DNA from: Neobacillus niacini
GTDB lineage: Bacteria > Bacillota > Bacilli > Bacillales > Cytobacillaceae
DNA length: 64,000 nt
Assembly: GCF_019749295.1 (NCBI RefSeq)
Contig: NZ_JACWFG010000022.1
Span: forward strand, 28,260 to 92,259
Direction: 5' to 3'
Both the position numbers and the translations under genes were made by a program. Position 1 is the first letter of the stretch. The number at the start of each line of letters is the position of its first letter. Under the pieces are notes generated by a model. That model did not search any database, was not told the DNA's origin, and saw only the letters and a program-made list of their open reading frames with translations. This document shows, one piece after another, positions 51,114 through 60,226 of this stretch.

Positions 51114-51386
51114 ATGGAAAAAGAAGATGATATTTTGGTATGTAAAAGCCTAGAATTCAAAAATAGCTTTGGACAGAAAATAAAGGTGATGGACATTCCT
51201 GTATTAGAAAAAAGCCATCGATATTATTTCATGATAGAAGTTCGATTACAAAGCTATATTTCCTCGCTCTATTATAAATCTCAAGAAAAAAGCAATCATT
51301 CTTTTAGTGAGTATTTGAAACGAAAAATAAGCTGGACAGAATATAAAGAACTATATAGTATAAAAGAATTTAAGAATAACGCGTAG
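51114..51386 (+). CDS. Hypothetical small protein
   Basis: 90 residues, basic and rather hydrophilic, no recognised family (FGQKIKVMDIPVLEKSHRYY). A TATAAT at 51099-51104 lies only 9 bp before ATG 51114, so the mRNA would be almost leaderless; the earlier ATG (51093) would lie inside the promoter. No Shine-Dalgarno site. Own terminator downstream supports a real gene. Confidence 0.6.
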   Translation: MEKEDDILVCKSLEFKNSFGQKIKVMDIPVLEKSHRYYFMIEVRLQSYISSLYYKSQEKSNHSFSEYLKRKISWTEYKELYSIKEFKNNA

Positions 51387-51392
51387 AAAGAA

Positions 51393-51432
51393 AAAAAGTC
51401 GATTCTCAATTTAAGTGAGTCGACTTTTTTCA
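51393..51432. terminator. Bidirectional terminator
   Basis: AAAAAAGTCGA / TCGACTTTTTT with partial inner pairing; between two convergent genes. Confidence 0.85.
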
Positions 51433-51447
51433 GTGAAGTGATCGTCA

Positions 51448-52242
51448 TTACATTTTGTATAAATTATTTTTTTCCTCATAAACCTTTTCAGCAATTCTTC
51501 GAATATATATTTTTATTGCTAATAAACTAGCAGCCCCCACTAACAAAGTGGACAGGTTTGAAATAAACATCATCCACACTATTGAAATTAAATAAAAGAA
51601 ATAATAGCACCCAATAGATAAACGGGTTTCCATTACCGTTAGTAACCCACTTTTCAAAAACTCTGATTTGATTGCCCCTAGATATTTAATCGATAAAATC
51701 AAAATGACTCCTACAACACCAGCAAATATATAGATATCTTCAGCTATAAAGACAGCGATACTAAATCCATAAAATAGATAGTCAAGTCTAGTAATTGCAT
51801 GATTGATGGGTGTTTCATCAAGGGCTTGCCCCATTTTATAAAACAACTTAACCTCTTCCATAAAATCAATCTCATGTTCTTCCATTATTTTTTTGACTTT
51901 ATAGGTTAGTATATTTGAAACAATAAATAGAAGAATAAAGAGCGTTAGAAGCCCCGCCAGGCTGTTCATTTTCATATAGATGTTATGCCCGAATGTCAGG
52001 TATAAAATAATAGCACCACACATAATCCCCACATTAAGATTAGAGAATTTCCTAACACCGCTGATCTTTCTGTTAAAGGAGAGGACAATATAATAGGTAC
52101 ATAAAAAGATGAATACCCCAATCGTAAGCAGGAACAAAATGATTTTTAAAATATTTGCATCAGTTGAAAGCTGGGGGATGTTTAGAATAAAAAGTAATAA
52201 GCATAGATAGTAGATAATATGAAGTCTCATCATGATTTTCAT
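51448..52242 (-). CDS. Hypothetical polytopic membrane protein
   Basis: 264 residues with about seven to eight hydrophobic segments, and a short acidic cytoplasmic loop (KKIMEEHEIDFMEEVKLFYK) in the middle. No motif recognised. AAAGGAATTG precedes its ATG. Confidence 0.75.
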   Translation of the reverse strand: MKIMMRLHIIYYLCLLLFILNIPQLSTDANILKIILFLLTIGVFIFLCTYYIVLSFNRKISGVRKFSNLNVGIMCGAIILYLTFGHNIYMKMNSLAGLLTLFILLFIVSNILTYKVKKIMEEHEIDFMEEVKLFYKMGQALDETPINHAITRLDYLFYGFSIAVFIAEDIYIFAGVVGVILILSIKYLGAIKSEFLKSGLLTVMETRLSIGCYYFFYLISIVWMMFISNLSTLLVGAASLLAIKIYIRRIAEKVYEEKNNLYKM

Positions 52243-52310
52243 CTTGGCAATTCCTTTTTATAAATTGACTCTGTTAAAACTGAATGTTGATTTCACTGTG
52301 TTTTGAAAAT

Positions 52311-52491
52311 AAGCGGAGAATTTCCGTTTAAATCGTGAAATACCCATATTTCCTTAAAAATAGTCGGAGTTTTTCCGCTTATTGTTTCTAAATCCTTGTA
52401 ATTTGTCTTATTTAAAGCAGTTAAGCGGAATATCTCCGCATATATCTGCTCTTAAGGTTCCTCTATAAACAATAGCCGGAAATTCTCCGCC
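52311..52491. repeat. Four-unit array of GCGGA-n5-TCCGC palindromes (array 4)
   Basis: Short inverted repeats CGGA / TCCG with 5-nt centres at 52314, 52365, 52426 and 52477, spaced 51, 61 and 51 bp. Units read AAGCGGAGAATTTCCG, AGTCGGAGTTTTTCCGC, AAGCGGAATATCTCCGC, AGCCGGAAATTCTCCGC. The rest of the 549-bp gap 52243-52791 holds no recognised feature. Confidence 0.8.
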
Positions 52492-52791
52492 TATGAATTC
52501 TCAACCCTCCAAGAAAATCAACAATGAATAAAAACAGAGCCTATTAAACAGCTTGCGTTTCTATGATAGACGCATTTGGAAGTTCACCCCTAATATTCTC
52601 ATATATTACCAAATGATTAAACTATGTTAAATAGGAATTAATAACTAATATCAAGTTTAATAGAAAAATAAATCCCTTCCTTTTCACATTGACATGGCTC
52701 ACCTATTCTTAGATTCTATATTTTGTAAAAATATAGCGAAAAATGAAACCATTATCTTCCTTTTCTCGTAAAATCTATTGAGGTGAAAGGA

Positions 52792-53304
52792 ATGTACTTA
52801 GCTATTGAGGAACCAACGGAAACAATTTCGAATGATGCGGTGAAAGTGTGGAGAATATCAAATACGATTGGACATAGTATAGCCATATTGATCCTGGCTA
52901 TTTTGGTTGTATGTGAGGAAAACTTTGGGTGGTATGTTTGGATCGGCCTTGTCCTTTATATTCTTTTAGGATTAACGTTTGTCTCGTCCATTTATTCCAT
53001 TTTCATTGAACCAACTTACTTACAAAAAACTTGGAGATATAGTATTGATAACCAATTTGTTCAAATGAAGCGAGGAAAATGGTCAGAACAGCACACTTTA
53101 ATACCGATGGAAAAAGTAGAATATGTCCGAACGGAACAGGGTCCGATTATGCGGCGCTACGGACTGTACAATATTGAAATTGGAACCACCGCTTCCAATC
53201 ATATTATTCCAGCCATTCCACGTGATGAAGCAAAAAGACTAAAAGCTCAAATCGCTGTATTTGCAAAAATTCAAGATCAAGAATCAGCGAAAGGAGAAAA
53301 ATAA
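52792..53304 (+). CDS. YdbS-like bacterial PH-domain membrane protein
   Basis: 170 residues: two helices (HSIAILILAILVVCEENFGW, and VWIGLVLYILLGLTFVSSIY) followed by one bPH2 domain (YSIDNQFVQMKRGKWSEQHT, IPMEKVEYVRTEQGPIMRRY). Pairs with the next gene as YdbS-YdbT in Bacillus subtilis, which in that species protect against bacteriocins. ATG 52792 follows GAGGTG at six bases. Confidence 0.88.
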   Translation: MYLAIEEPTETISNDAVKVWRISNTIGHSIAILILAILVVCEENFGWYVWIGLVLYILLGLTFVSSIYSIFIEPTYLQKTWRYSIDNQFVQMKRGKWSEQHTLIPMEKVEYVRTEQGPIMRRYGLYNIEIGTTASNHIIPAIPRDEAKRLKAQIAVFAKIQDQESAKGEK

Positions 53305-53306
53305 AC

Positions 53307-54743
53307 ATGAACGAAGGTATAAAACGATACCACCCCGCTTTCATAGTCGTAGAGCTGTTATCCTTCTTCAAAGGCTCCATTGGTTTTTTTCTCTTTTTAT
53401 TTGTTTTAAAAGCAGCATCTACCGCAACATGGGTTTTATGGGGACGTTACATATTTGTAATTGCCTGTGTCATTACCATACTTTCGATTTTATTAAAATG
53501 GTTTTACCACCGATATGAAATCGCAGGTGATTCCATTGTGGTTTATGAGGGGATATTCGTCAAAAGGCAGCGTACCGTGGCTATAGACCGTATCCATAAC
53601 CAAGTTTCAAACACTACTTTCGTTCACCGCTGGTTCGGACTAACCTCCCTAAGTCTTGAAACCGGGACAATTGGGGATAATGCCACTTTTACCTTTCCAG
53701 TCATTACTGAAGGCGAGAAGCAGCGAATCCTTCTCTCGCTGGAAAGTGGAAAAGAGCCGATTGCGGCAGTAAATGATGGAGAAATCGAGAATCGCTCAAA
53801 GCGAACAGTACATTTCCGCTCAACAAAAAAGGATATAGTAAAGGCATCCTTTACGTCATTTAGCTTTTTAGCCATTTTTCCAATCTTAACAGCCATTTAT
53901 TTCAATCTAGCAGAATTCTTTCAAATCGAGGAATCGGCTGAAAATGCTCTTGACTATTTATTAATCCATTGGTGGATGTTGATCGTTCTTTTTGTTCTAG
54001 CACTTGTCTTATCTGTCGGGATTGGGTTTATCAAGACCTCGATGAAGTATGGTAATTATGTCATTAGCAATGACACTGAACGAATTTATATTGAAAAAGG
54101 GATCGGTAATTTCACCAGTTTTTCCATTCAAAAACACAAGGTGCAAGCTGTTATTGTGGAGCAGACCATTCTTAAACGAATACTTGGATTAGCCTCCATC
54201 AAGCTTCTCAGCGCAAGTACATCTGGGGATGAGGACAGTCAAGAAACGAGTTCATTATATCCTTTTATGCCCAAGCATGAAGCGTACCAGATATTGCATA
54301 CCATGCTGCCCCACTATCATATCGAGGAAAATATGAATCGTTTTCCACTTAAAGTTCTGTGGCTGAAGCTCCTTCAACCCTATTATGTAACGATTTTGGC
54401 GATTATCGGATTGGTCATTTTTAAAAGAGAATGGCTTTGGGCTGCTATAATTGTTTTCGGACTTTCCATTCTCTCGCGCATCCTAGACTACTGGTTCACC
54501 AGCTATATCCGTCATGGAAAGACTGTCCAAATTAGAAAAGGTGGATTTACAAATGAAACCTTCGTCACCCATCGTGAACGGATTCAGCAAATTACCGTTA
54601 AGCATTCCTGGCTACAGAGGAAATTCGGTGTTGCAACCCTTACGTTTACAAATAAAGCAAAGCCGCTGCATGAAAGTGAATTATATGGGGTTTCTAAAGA
54701 AGAAGCAGGTACTTTCTTTAATTGGTATCAAAAAGTACTTTAA
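53307..54743 (+). CDS. YdbT-like bacterial PH-domain membrane protein
   Basis: 478 residues with three repeats of membrane helix pair plus bPH2 domain; PH cores at about 70-150 (YEIAGDSIVVYEGIFVKRQR, IDRIHNQVSNTTF), 250-330 (VISNDTERIYIEKGIGNFTS) and 400-470 (RKGGFTNETFVTHRERIQQI). Starts 2 bp after the YdbS-like stop, so the two are cotranscribed. Probably forms a membrane complex with it. Confidence 0.9.
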   Translation: MNEGIKRYHPAFIVVELLSFFKGSIGFFLFLFVLKAASTATWVLWGRYIFVIACVITILSILLKWFYHRYEIAGDSIVVYEGIFVKRQRTVAIDRIHNQVSNTTFVHRWFGLTSLSLETGTIGDNATFTFPVITEGEKQRILLSLESGKEPIAAVNDGEIENRSKRTVHFRSTKKDIVKASFTSFSFLAIFPILTAIYFNLAEFFQIEESAENALDYLLIHWWMLIVLFVLALVLSVGIGFIKTSMKYGNYVISNDTERIYIEKGIGNFTSFSIQKHKVQAVIVEQTILKRILGLASIKLLSASTSGDEDSQETSSLYPFMPKHEAYQILHTMLPHYHIEENMNRFPLKVLWLKLLQPYYVTILAIIGLVIFKREWLWAAIIVFGLSILSRILDYWFTSYIRHGKTVQIRKGGFTNETFVTHRERIQQITVKHSWLQRKFGVATLTFTNKAKPLHESELYGVSKEEAGTFFNWYQKVL

Positions 54744-54776
54744 CACGTTAACCGGGGAAGCAATCTAGTTGTTTAA

Positions 54777-54812
54777 GAAATTGGTGAATCCGTCGGACTC
54801 ACCAATTTTTCT
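54777..54812. terminator. Terminator between PH-domain operon and GNAT gene
   Basis: AATTGGTGA / TCACCAATT stem followed by TTTTCT; convergent position. Confidence 0.82.
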
Positions 54813-55413
54813 ATTCAGAAAAAATCTTGATTAATATGTCGTCTTTATGTTTAATATCTGAGTGGATGGCGGTAAATACTTCAGTAATGGCTTCTTGAAT
54901 TTGTTCTTTAGAAGGTCTTTCAATATCATGACTTTGCCAAAAATAAAGGTACATGGGAAGCCCTCCCTCATTTGTCGGCAATTGATATGGGATAGGTAAC
55001 ACTTTAGCCCCTAACCTTTCATAAAAGGTTATTCTTCTTAGTTGATTTTCTCTGGTGCCCCCTTCGTTTTCTTCCGGGATTTCCACTTCGATAAAAATTC
55101 CCCCAGCCCATTTAGTAAGTTCCTTAAATAATTGAGCCCCATACCCTGAACTCCGAAATCGGTTATCGATTGCCATATAATCAAGCCAAATTGCCTGCAA
55201 CTGATTGAACTCGTAGATAAAGGCATATCCTACTATCTCGTCAATGATAGGATCTTTTGCCAACAGTAACTTGTAGTTCTTTTTTGACATAAGCAGCTTA
55301 AAATGCTGATACCTTTTTAATTCATCGCTTGCAAAGTATGTAGTAAAACGCTGATAAACACTCTTTAAATCATCAATGGAGCCTTCTATTATTTCAATAT
55401 CATTAACAATCAT
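54811..55413 (-). CDS. GNAT-family acetyltransferase
   Basis: A 200-residue GNAT: beta4 region LQAIWLDYMAIDNRFRSSGY followed by GAQLFKEL (acetyl-CoA pyrophosphate loop R/Q-x-x-G-x-G/A), then RRITFYERLGAKVLPI. An extra C-terminal 45 residues (SKEQIQEAITEVFTAIHSDI) resemble a family extension. Substrate unknown. Confidence 0.85.
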   Translation of the reverse strand: MIVNDIEIIEGSIDDLKSVYQRFTTYFASDELKRYQHFKLLMSKKNYKLLLAKDPIIDEIVGYAFIYEFNQLQAIWLDYMAIDNRFRSSGYGAQLFKELTKWAGGIFIEVEIPEENEGGTRENQLRRITFYERLGAKVLPIPYQLPTNEGGLPMYLYFWQSHDIERPSKEQIQEAITEVFTAIHSDIKHKDDILIKIFSE

Positions 55414-55462
55414 CGCAGACCAAACTCCTAGCCAATCGGTTTTTATTATTTTACCATATCTC

Positions 55463-55816
55463 CTAAAGATGGTTGTCTATATCTTCAAGGAATTGCCAAT
55501 CTACGGCTTCTCCTACTTCGTTACATATTTTTTCAATCAGGAGCCCCAACTGTTCATCCAGGCCTCCATCATATCCAATTTTTAAAAAGTAATGATGTTT
55601 AAATTGAACAAACCAATAGTATTGACTATATAGGATCTCTTTGTATGTAAAAGAAAAATGAGCTTGGATATCCCGTTCACACTGCTGCAAGAACCAATAA
55701 TGCTTTAATATCTTTGATAAGTCTTTATCCTCAATTTGAATAAGAGTAGAAACATCTAATTTGGGATGTAACCTTTCAAGCATGTTTTCGATTTCTTCTA
55801 TAGTAATAATGTTCAT
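55463..55816 (-). CDS. Hypothetical protein
   Basis: 117 residues, helical, acidic, rich in Tyr/Phe/Trp (SQYYWFVQFKHHYFLKIGYD). Not recognised. Preceded by GAGGAGAC. 49 bp upstream of the GNAT gene on the same strand, possibly cotranscribed. Confidence 0.6.
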   Translation of the reverse strand: MNIITIEEIENMLERLHPKLDVSTLIQIEDKDLSKILKHYWFLQQCERDIQAHFSFTYKEILYSQYYWFVQFKHHYFLKIGYDGGLDEQLGLLIEKICNEVGEAVDWQFLEDIDNHL

Positions 55817-55988
55817 AGCGGTCTCCTCTTCAGATATTACTTTAAGATTACTAGAATATTGCAGAAATGTTATCGCAATATAAATGCCATGGATGTAAAC
55901 GAATTAACACCTCCCTGTTCTTTTTCTCAGAATATTCTATGTTACGATTATTAAAAATTAGCAACCAAAGAACATGGAGGGTAAAAGA

Positions 55989-56819
55989 ATGCTTAAGAAA
56001 ATGATTTCGATTTTAGCCGTTGCTGTACTCTCAGTAACTGTAAGTGCTAATGTACAAGCGGCATCAATCACTGTACAAAAAGGAGACACGCTTTGGGCTC
56101 TATCACGTGCAAATAATACGTCTGTAGAAAATATCCAAAAATTAAATAATCTCACCTCAGATCTCATACATCCTGGGGATATACTAACCGTAGCCCCTGA
56201 AAAAAGATATACCGTTGTAAAAGGCGACACATTGTGGGACATAGCCATGAATCATCAGGTTACTGTTTCACAAATCAAAGATTGGAACCAACTACATAGT
56301 GATCTCATCCATCCAGGATTAAATCTAGTAATCTTTGAAGGTGTAAAAAATACTACTATTTCTTTAACAGATAAACCAGAACAACCTGCTGCACCAGCTG
56401 AAAGCACACCTGCAGTTGAAGCACCAGCATCAGCTCCTGCACAAACTGAAAGTGCTCCTGCTGCTGTAGAAGCCGCGGCACCAGCACCAGTTGAAAGTGC
56501 TCCTGCACCAGAAGCCGCTGCACCTAGTTCTAAGGAAATTATTGTTGAAGCAACAGCCTATACAGCTTCCTGTGAAGGCTGCTCTGGAATCACAGCAACT
56601 GGAATTAACCTTATAGAAAATCCAAATCAAAAGGTCATCTCCGTTGACCCATCGGTAATTCCGCTCGGAAGCAAAGTTCATGTTGAAGGCTATGGTGAAG
56701 CCATCGCCGGAGATACAGGCGGAGCGATTAAAGGAAATAAAATTGATGTCTTTATTCCTAATAAACAGGATGCCATCAATTTTGGAAGAAAACAATTAAA
56801 AGTGACCATACTAAATTAA
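55989..56819 (+). CDS. Secreted LysM-3D cell-wall protein (YocH-like)
   Basis: 276 residues. Signal peptide ending near VQAA; two LysM repeats (about 26-70 and 71-118: VQKGDTLWALSRANNTSVEN, VVKGDTLWDIAMNHQVTVSQ) that bind peptidoglycan; a linker rich in Pro/Ala/Glu; and a C-terminal 3D domain (ATAYTASCEGCSGITATG, SVDPSVIPLGSKVHVEGYGE, GDTGGAIKG, KIDVF) with the catalytic Asp residues. Muralytic enzyme related to YocH/YuiC. ATG 55989 follows GGAGG; the earlier ATG overlaps that site. Confidence 0.93.
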   Translation: MLKKMISILAVAVLSVTVSANVQAASITVQKGDTLWALSRANNTSVENIQKLNNLTSDLIHPGDILTVAPEKRYTVVKGDTLWDIAMNHQVTVSQIKDWNQLHSDLIHPGLNLVIFEGVKNTTISLTDKPEQPAAPAESTPAVEAPASAPAQTESAPAAVEAAAPAPVESAPAPEAAAPSSKEIIVEATAYTASCEGCSGITATGINLIENPNQKVISVDPSVIPLGSKVHVEGYGEAIAGDTGGAIKGNKIDVFIPNKQDAINFGRKQLKVTILN

Positions 56820-56825
56820 TATTAA

Positions 56826-56872
56826 CAAAAACACTGCATCCTCTTTCTCAATTAGGAATGCAGTGTTTTTTT
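56826..56872 (+). terminator. Terminator of the LysM-3D gene
   Basis: AAAAACACTGCAT / ATGCAGTGTTTTTTT stem. Confidence 0.9.
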
Positions 56873-56934
56873 AATTAATAATGGTTTTTATAAGGGGTTG
56901 ACACAAAATGTTCTAAAAAAAGTAATCTTTCAGG

Positions 56935-56964
56935 TTGACAAGAGTGTGGGTTATATATGATAAT
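56935..56964 (+). promoter_or_regulatory. Promoter of ahpCF
   Basis: TTGACA, 18-bp spacer, GATAAT; 117 bp before the ahpC ATG. Confidence 0.75.
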
Positions 56965-56974
56965 AAGCATTGTA

Positions 56975-56989
56975 TTAGAATTATTCTAA
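56975..56989. promoter_or_regulatory. PerR box
   Basis: TTAGAATTATTCTAA is a perfect palindrome differing at two symmetric bases from the PerR consensus TTATAATNATTATAA. It lies at the transcription start of ahpCF, as expected for peroxide-inducible control. Confidence 0.8.
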
Positions 56990-57080
56990 TTTAGTTATTA
57001 CTATTTGTTGTGAACTATTCTCACAACAAAGGAAAAATGCAGTTCGATTTTTCCAAACAAATTTTAGGAGGAAATAGATA

Positions 57081-57644
57081 ATGTCATTAATCGGTAAAGA
57101 AATCCAAGCATTTACAGCAAACGCATACCAAAACGGAGATTTTATCACTGTTTCAGAAGCAAACTTTAAAGGTAAATGGAGCGTTGTATGCTTCTATCCT
57201 GCTGATTTCACATTCGTATGTCCTACTGAATTAGAAGACTTACAAAATGAATACGCAACATTAAAAGATCTTGGTGTTGAAGTATACTCTGTATCAACAG
57301 ATACTCATTTTACACATAAAGCATGGCACGACCACTCACCTGCTATCAGCAAAATTGAGTACATTATGATTGGTGACCCATCTCAAAAGCTTACTCGTGC
57401 ATTTGATGTACTTGACGAAGAAGAAGGTCTTGCACAACGCGGAACGTTCATCATCGATCCAGATGGTGTTGTACAAGCTATGGAAATCAACGCAGACGGT
57501 ATCGGCCGTGATGCAAGCACTCTTGTTAACAAAATTAAAGCAGCACAATATGTTCGCAACAATCCAGGTGAAGTTTGCCCGGCTAAATGGCAAGAAGGTT
57601 CTGAAACACTTAAGCCAAGCCTTGACCTAGTAGGTAAAATTTAA
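57081..57644 (+). CDS. ahpC: Alkyl hydroperoxide reductase peroxidase AhpC
   Basis: Typical 2-Cys peroxiredoxin, 187 residues. Peroxidatic Cys47 in DFTFVCPTELEDL and resolving Cys166 in GEVCPAKW. Reduces H2O2 and organic peroxides and is recharged by AhpF. Strong GGAGG site; 14 bp before ahpF. Confidence 0.97.
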   Translation: MSLIGKEIQAFTANAYQNGDFITVSEANFKGKWSVVCFYPADFTFVCPTELEDLQNEYATLKDLGVEVYSVSTDTHFTHKAWHDHSPAISKIEYIMIGDPSQKLTRAFDVLDEEEGLAQRGTFIIDPDGVVQAMEINADGIGRDASTLVNKIKAAQYVRNNPGEVCPAKWQEGSETLKPSLDLVGKI

Positions 57645-57658
57645 GGAGTAGATTAAAA

Positions 57659-59188
57659 ATGTTACTAGATGCAGATATAAAAGCACAGTTATCCCAGTAT
57701 CTTCAGCTGATGGAAGGCGATATCCTTCTTAAAGTCAGCGCAGGAACCGATGACGTATCCCGCGACATGCTGCTGTTAATTGATGAATTAGCAACCATGT
57801 CATCCCACATTAAGGTTGAAAGAACAGAACTAGAGAGAACACCAAGCTTTAGTGTAAACCGCATCGGTGAAGACACTGGTGTAACATTTGCTGGTATTCC
57901 TCTAGGACATGAATTCACTTCCTTAGTATTGGCTCTCTTGCAGGTTAGCGGTAGAGCACCAAAGGTTGATCAGAAAGTGATTGACCAAATTAAAGCAATC
58001 AAAGGCGAATATCGCTTTGAATCATACATCAGCTTAACTTGCCACAACTGTCCTGATGTGGTACAAGCCCTGAACATCATGAGCATCCTCAACCCTGGTA
58101 TTTCACATACTATGATTGATGGTGCAGCCTATAAAGCTGAAGTTGAGAGCAAGAACATCATGGCAGTTCCAACGGTTTTCCTAAACGGAGAAAACTTTGG
58201 CGGCGGCCGTATGAGTATTGAGGAAATCCTTGCGAAAATGGGTTCTGGTACAGATGCTTCCGAGCTTTCTGATAAAGAACCATTTGATGTGCTTGTTGTT
58301 GGCGGCGGTCCTGCTGGTGCGAGTGCAGCAATCTATGCCGCTCGTAAAGGGATTCGTACAGGAATCGTCGCTGAACGCTTTGGCGGTCAGGTTATGGATA
58401 CAATGGGTATCGAGAACTTTATCGGTACGAAATATACAGAAGGTCCTAAAGTGGCAGCAAGTCTTGAAGAGCACGTCAAGGAATACGACATTGATGTAAT
58501 GAATCTTCAGCGTGCTAAATCTTTGGAGAAAAATGAATTTGTGGAAATTGAGCTTGAAAACGGTGCGGTTCTAAAAAGTAAAACCGTCATCCTTTCAACT
58601 GGTGCCCGCTGGCGCAATGTTGGTGTCCCAGGTGAAGCAGAGTTCAAGAACAAAGGTGTAGCGTATTGTCCACACTGTGATGGTCCATTGTTTGCTGGAA
58701 AGCGTGTTGCTGTTATTGGCGGCGGTAATTCTGGTATCGAGGCAGCCATCGACCTTGCTGGAATCGTTAAGCACGTAACTGTTCTAGAGTTTGCAGCTGA
58801 ACTGAAAGCTGATGCCGTTCTGCAGGAGCGTCTTAACAGCCTGCCAAATGTAACAGTTATCAAGAATGCTCAAACAAAAGAAATTATGGGTACTGACAAA
58901 GTAAATGGTATTACTTATCTGGACCGTGAAACGGAAGAAGTTAAGCATATCGAATTAGAAGGTATTTTCGTTCAAATCGGTCTTGTCCCAAACACAGACT
59001 GGTTAGGCGAAGGTATTGAACGTACTCGCATGGGCGAAATCGTTGTCGATAAGCATGGTGCAACAAGCATCCCTGGCGTATTTGCTGCAGGTGACTGTAC
59101 AGATAGCGCTTATAAGCAGATTATTATCTCTATGGGATCTGGTGCTACTGCAGCCTTAGGTGCGTTCGATTATCTTATTCGGAATTAA
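57659..59188 (+). CDS. ahpF: Alkyl hydroperoxide reductase flavoprotein AhpF
   Basis: A 509-residue NADH-dependent disulfide reductase. N-terminal double-thioredoxin-fold domain with redox pair C128/C131 (LTCHNCPD); thioredoxin-reductase-like part with FAD motif VLVVGGGPAGASAAIYAARK, active pair C337/C340 (AYCPHCDGPL), NAD motif VAVIGGGNSGIEAAIDLAG and C-terminal PGVFAAGDCTDSAYKQIII. Complete. Confidence 0.97.
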   Translation: MLLDADIKAQLSQYLQLMEGDILLKVSAGTDDVSRDMLLLIDELATMSSHIKVERTELERTPSFSVNRIGEDTGVTFAGIPLGHEFTSLVLALLQVSGRAPKVDQKVIDQIKAIKGEYRFESYISLTCHNCPDVVQALNIMSILNPGISHTMIDGAAYKAEVESKNIMAVPTVFLNGENFGGGRMSIEEILAKMGSGTDASELSDKEPFDVLVVGGGPAGASAAIYAARKGIRTGIVAERFGGQVMDTMGIENFIGTKYTEGPKVAASLEEHVKEYDIDVMNLQRAKSLEKNEFVEIELENGAVLKSKTVILSTGARWRNVGVPGEAEFKNKGVAYCPHCDGPLFAGKRVAVIGGGNSGIEAAIDLAGIVKHVTVLEFAAELKADAVLQERLNSLPNVTVIKNAQTKEIMGTDKVNGITYLDRETEEVKHIELEGIFVQIGLVPNTDWLGEGIERTRMGEIVVDKHGATSIPGVFAAGDCTDSAYKQIIISMGSGATAALGAFDYLIRN

Positions 59189-59236
59189 TGAAATTACGTT
59201 TTTAAGCAGTTTTACCGTGGTAACTCAACCCTAACT

Positions 59237-59282
59237 AAAAAAGTCGCCGTACTATCTATGCTGATAGTACAGCGGCTTTTTT
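59237..59282 (+). terminator. Terminator of ahpCF
   Basis: Long stem GCCGTACTATC / GATAGTACAGCGGC with TATGCT loop, ending in six T. Confidence 0.92.
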
Positions 59283-59498
59283 CTATTTATAAATAGACAG
59301 GCTCTCGTCTCTTACACCATCTCTTGTCCGAATAATAACTCCAATGAGACAGGTTTATCCCTTTTCTTCTTCCCTTGTCTTCCTATTCTAAACAGAATAG
59401 TATTTTCCTTTATAAGACAACCTAACAATAATAGAATCAAATTTTCTTCGTGTGATTATCCAACTTACTATAAATGGTTGTGGAAGGGAGATTGATCC
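59283..59498. other. Intergenic region
   Basis: AT-rich; presumably holds the promoter of the following gene. No ORF or repeat recognised. Confidence 0.5.
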
Positions 59499-60164
59499 GT
59501 GAAACTGTATCAAGTTAGAAAAGGGCAATTTGTTTATTACAACAATGAGCTGCATAAGGTATATGGGGTAAAACCCATGTATAAATTGTCTGTCCATCTT
59601 ATTAAAATGAGGGATTTAACACAGCATATCACCAATGCTGCAAGTGTCGAAAAATACAAGCCGAAGGAATATGACAGCTTTATTTTTAATCATAAAGCAT
59701 ACACGCTCAGAAAGGATCGAAAAGCAGAAGCAGGAGATTATATATTAATAAACAACCCCATGCAAGATTCCTTAGATACCTATTCATTAAATGAGATTGA
59801 CTTGGTTGAAAGTGCAGATAACAAAGGTGTTATCACAAGTAATTCACACGGAGTCAAACATAATGAATATTTATTAATGGTACCTGGCCGAGCTCCTGAC
59901 AGTAATTCCATCGATAGAAAAGACATGGCAAATGATGATGACGAGAGCGTAAACGACTCCGGAACCCTAGGGCAGACCACCAGCGGGCCATTACCATCGT
60001 TAGGAGACATTTATAAAAGGACAGGCAATGACTCAATCGTCGAAGCAATGGTGGTCGCAATCAAAGACCAAACCGTTTACCTTGGGGGCGGATTAGAAGT
60101 TCCCCAAGATGAGTTGATGAACAGTAAAACGTGGGAATTTCTCTATAATCTCCTTGATAGGTGA
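59499..60164 (+). CDS. Hypothetical protein with KOW/EF-P-like N-terminus
   Basis: 221 residues, GTG start with GGGAG eight bases upstream. The first 55 residues (KGQFVYYNNELHKVYGVKPM, SVHLIKMRDLTQHITNAASV) recall the KOW-like beta domain of elongation factor P, but the other EF-P domains are absent. A low-complexity Asp/Ser/Asn linker near 140-160 and a small C-terminal domain follow. Cytoplasmic. Function unknown; the resemblance is by eye only. Confidence 0.7.
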   Translation: MKLYQVRKGQFVYYNNELHKVYGVKPMYKLSVHLIKMRDLTQHITNAASVEKYKPKEYDSFIFNHKAYTLRKDRKAEAGDYILINNPMQDSLDTYSLNEIDLVESADNKGVITSNSHGVKHNEYLLMVPGRAPDSNSIDRKDMANDDDESVNDSGTLGQTTSGPLPSLGDIYKRTGNDSIVEAMVVAIKDQTVYLGGGLEVPQDELMNSKTWEFLYNLLDR

Positions 60165-60226
60165 TGTACTACCTATCAAATTCTAACAATCATTTACCCG
60201 ACACCAAGCACTACTAGGAGGTTTCT

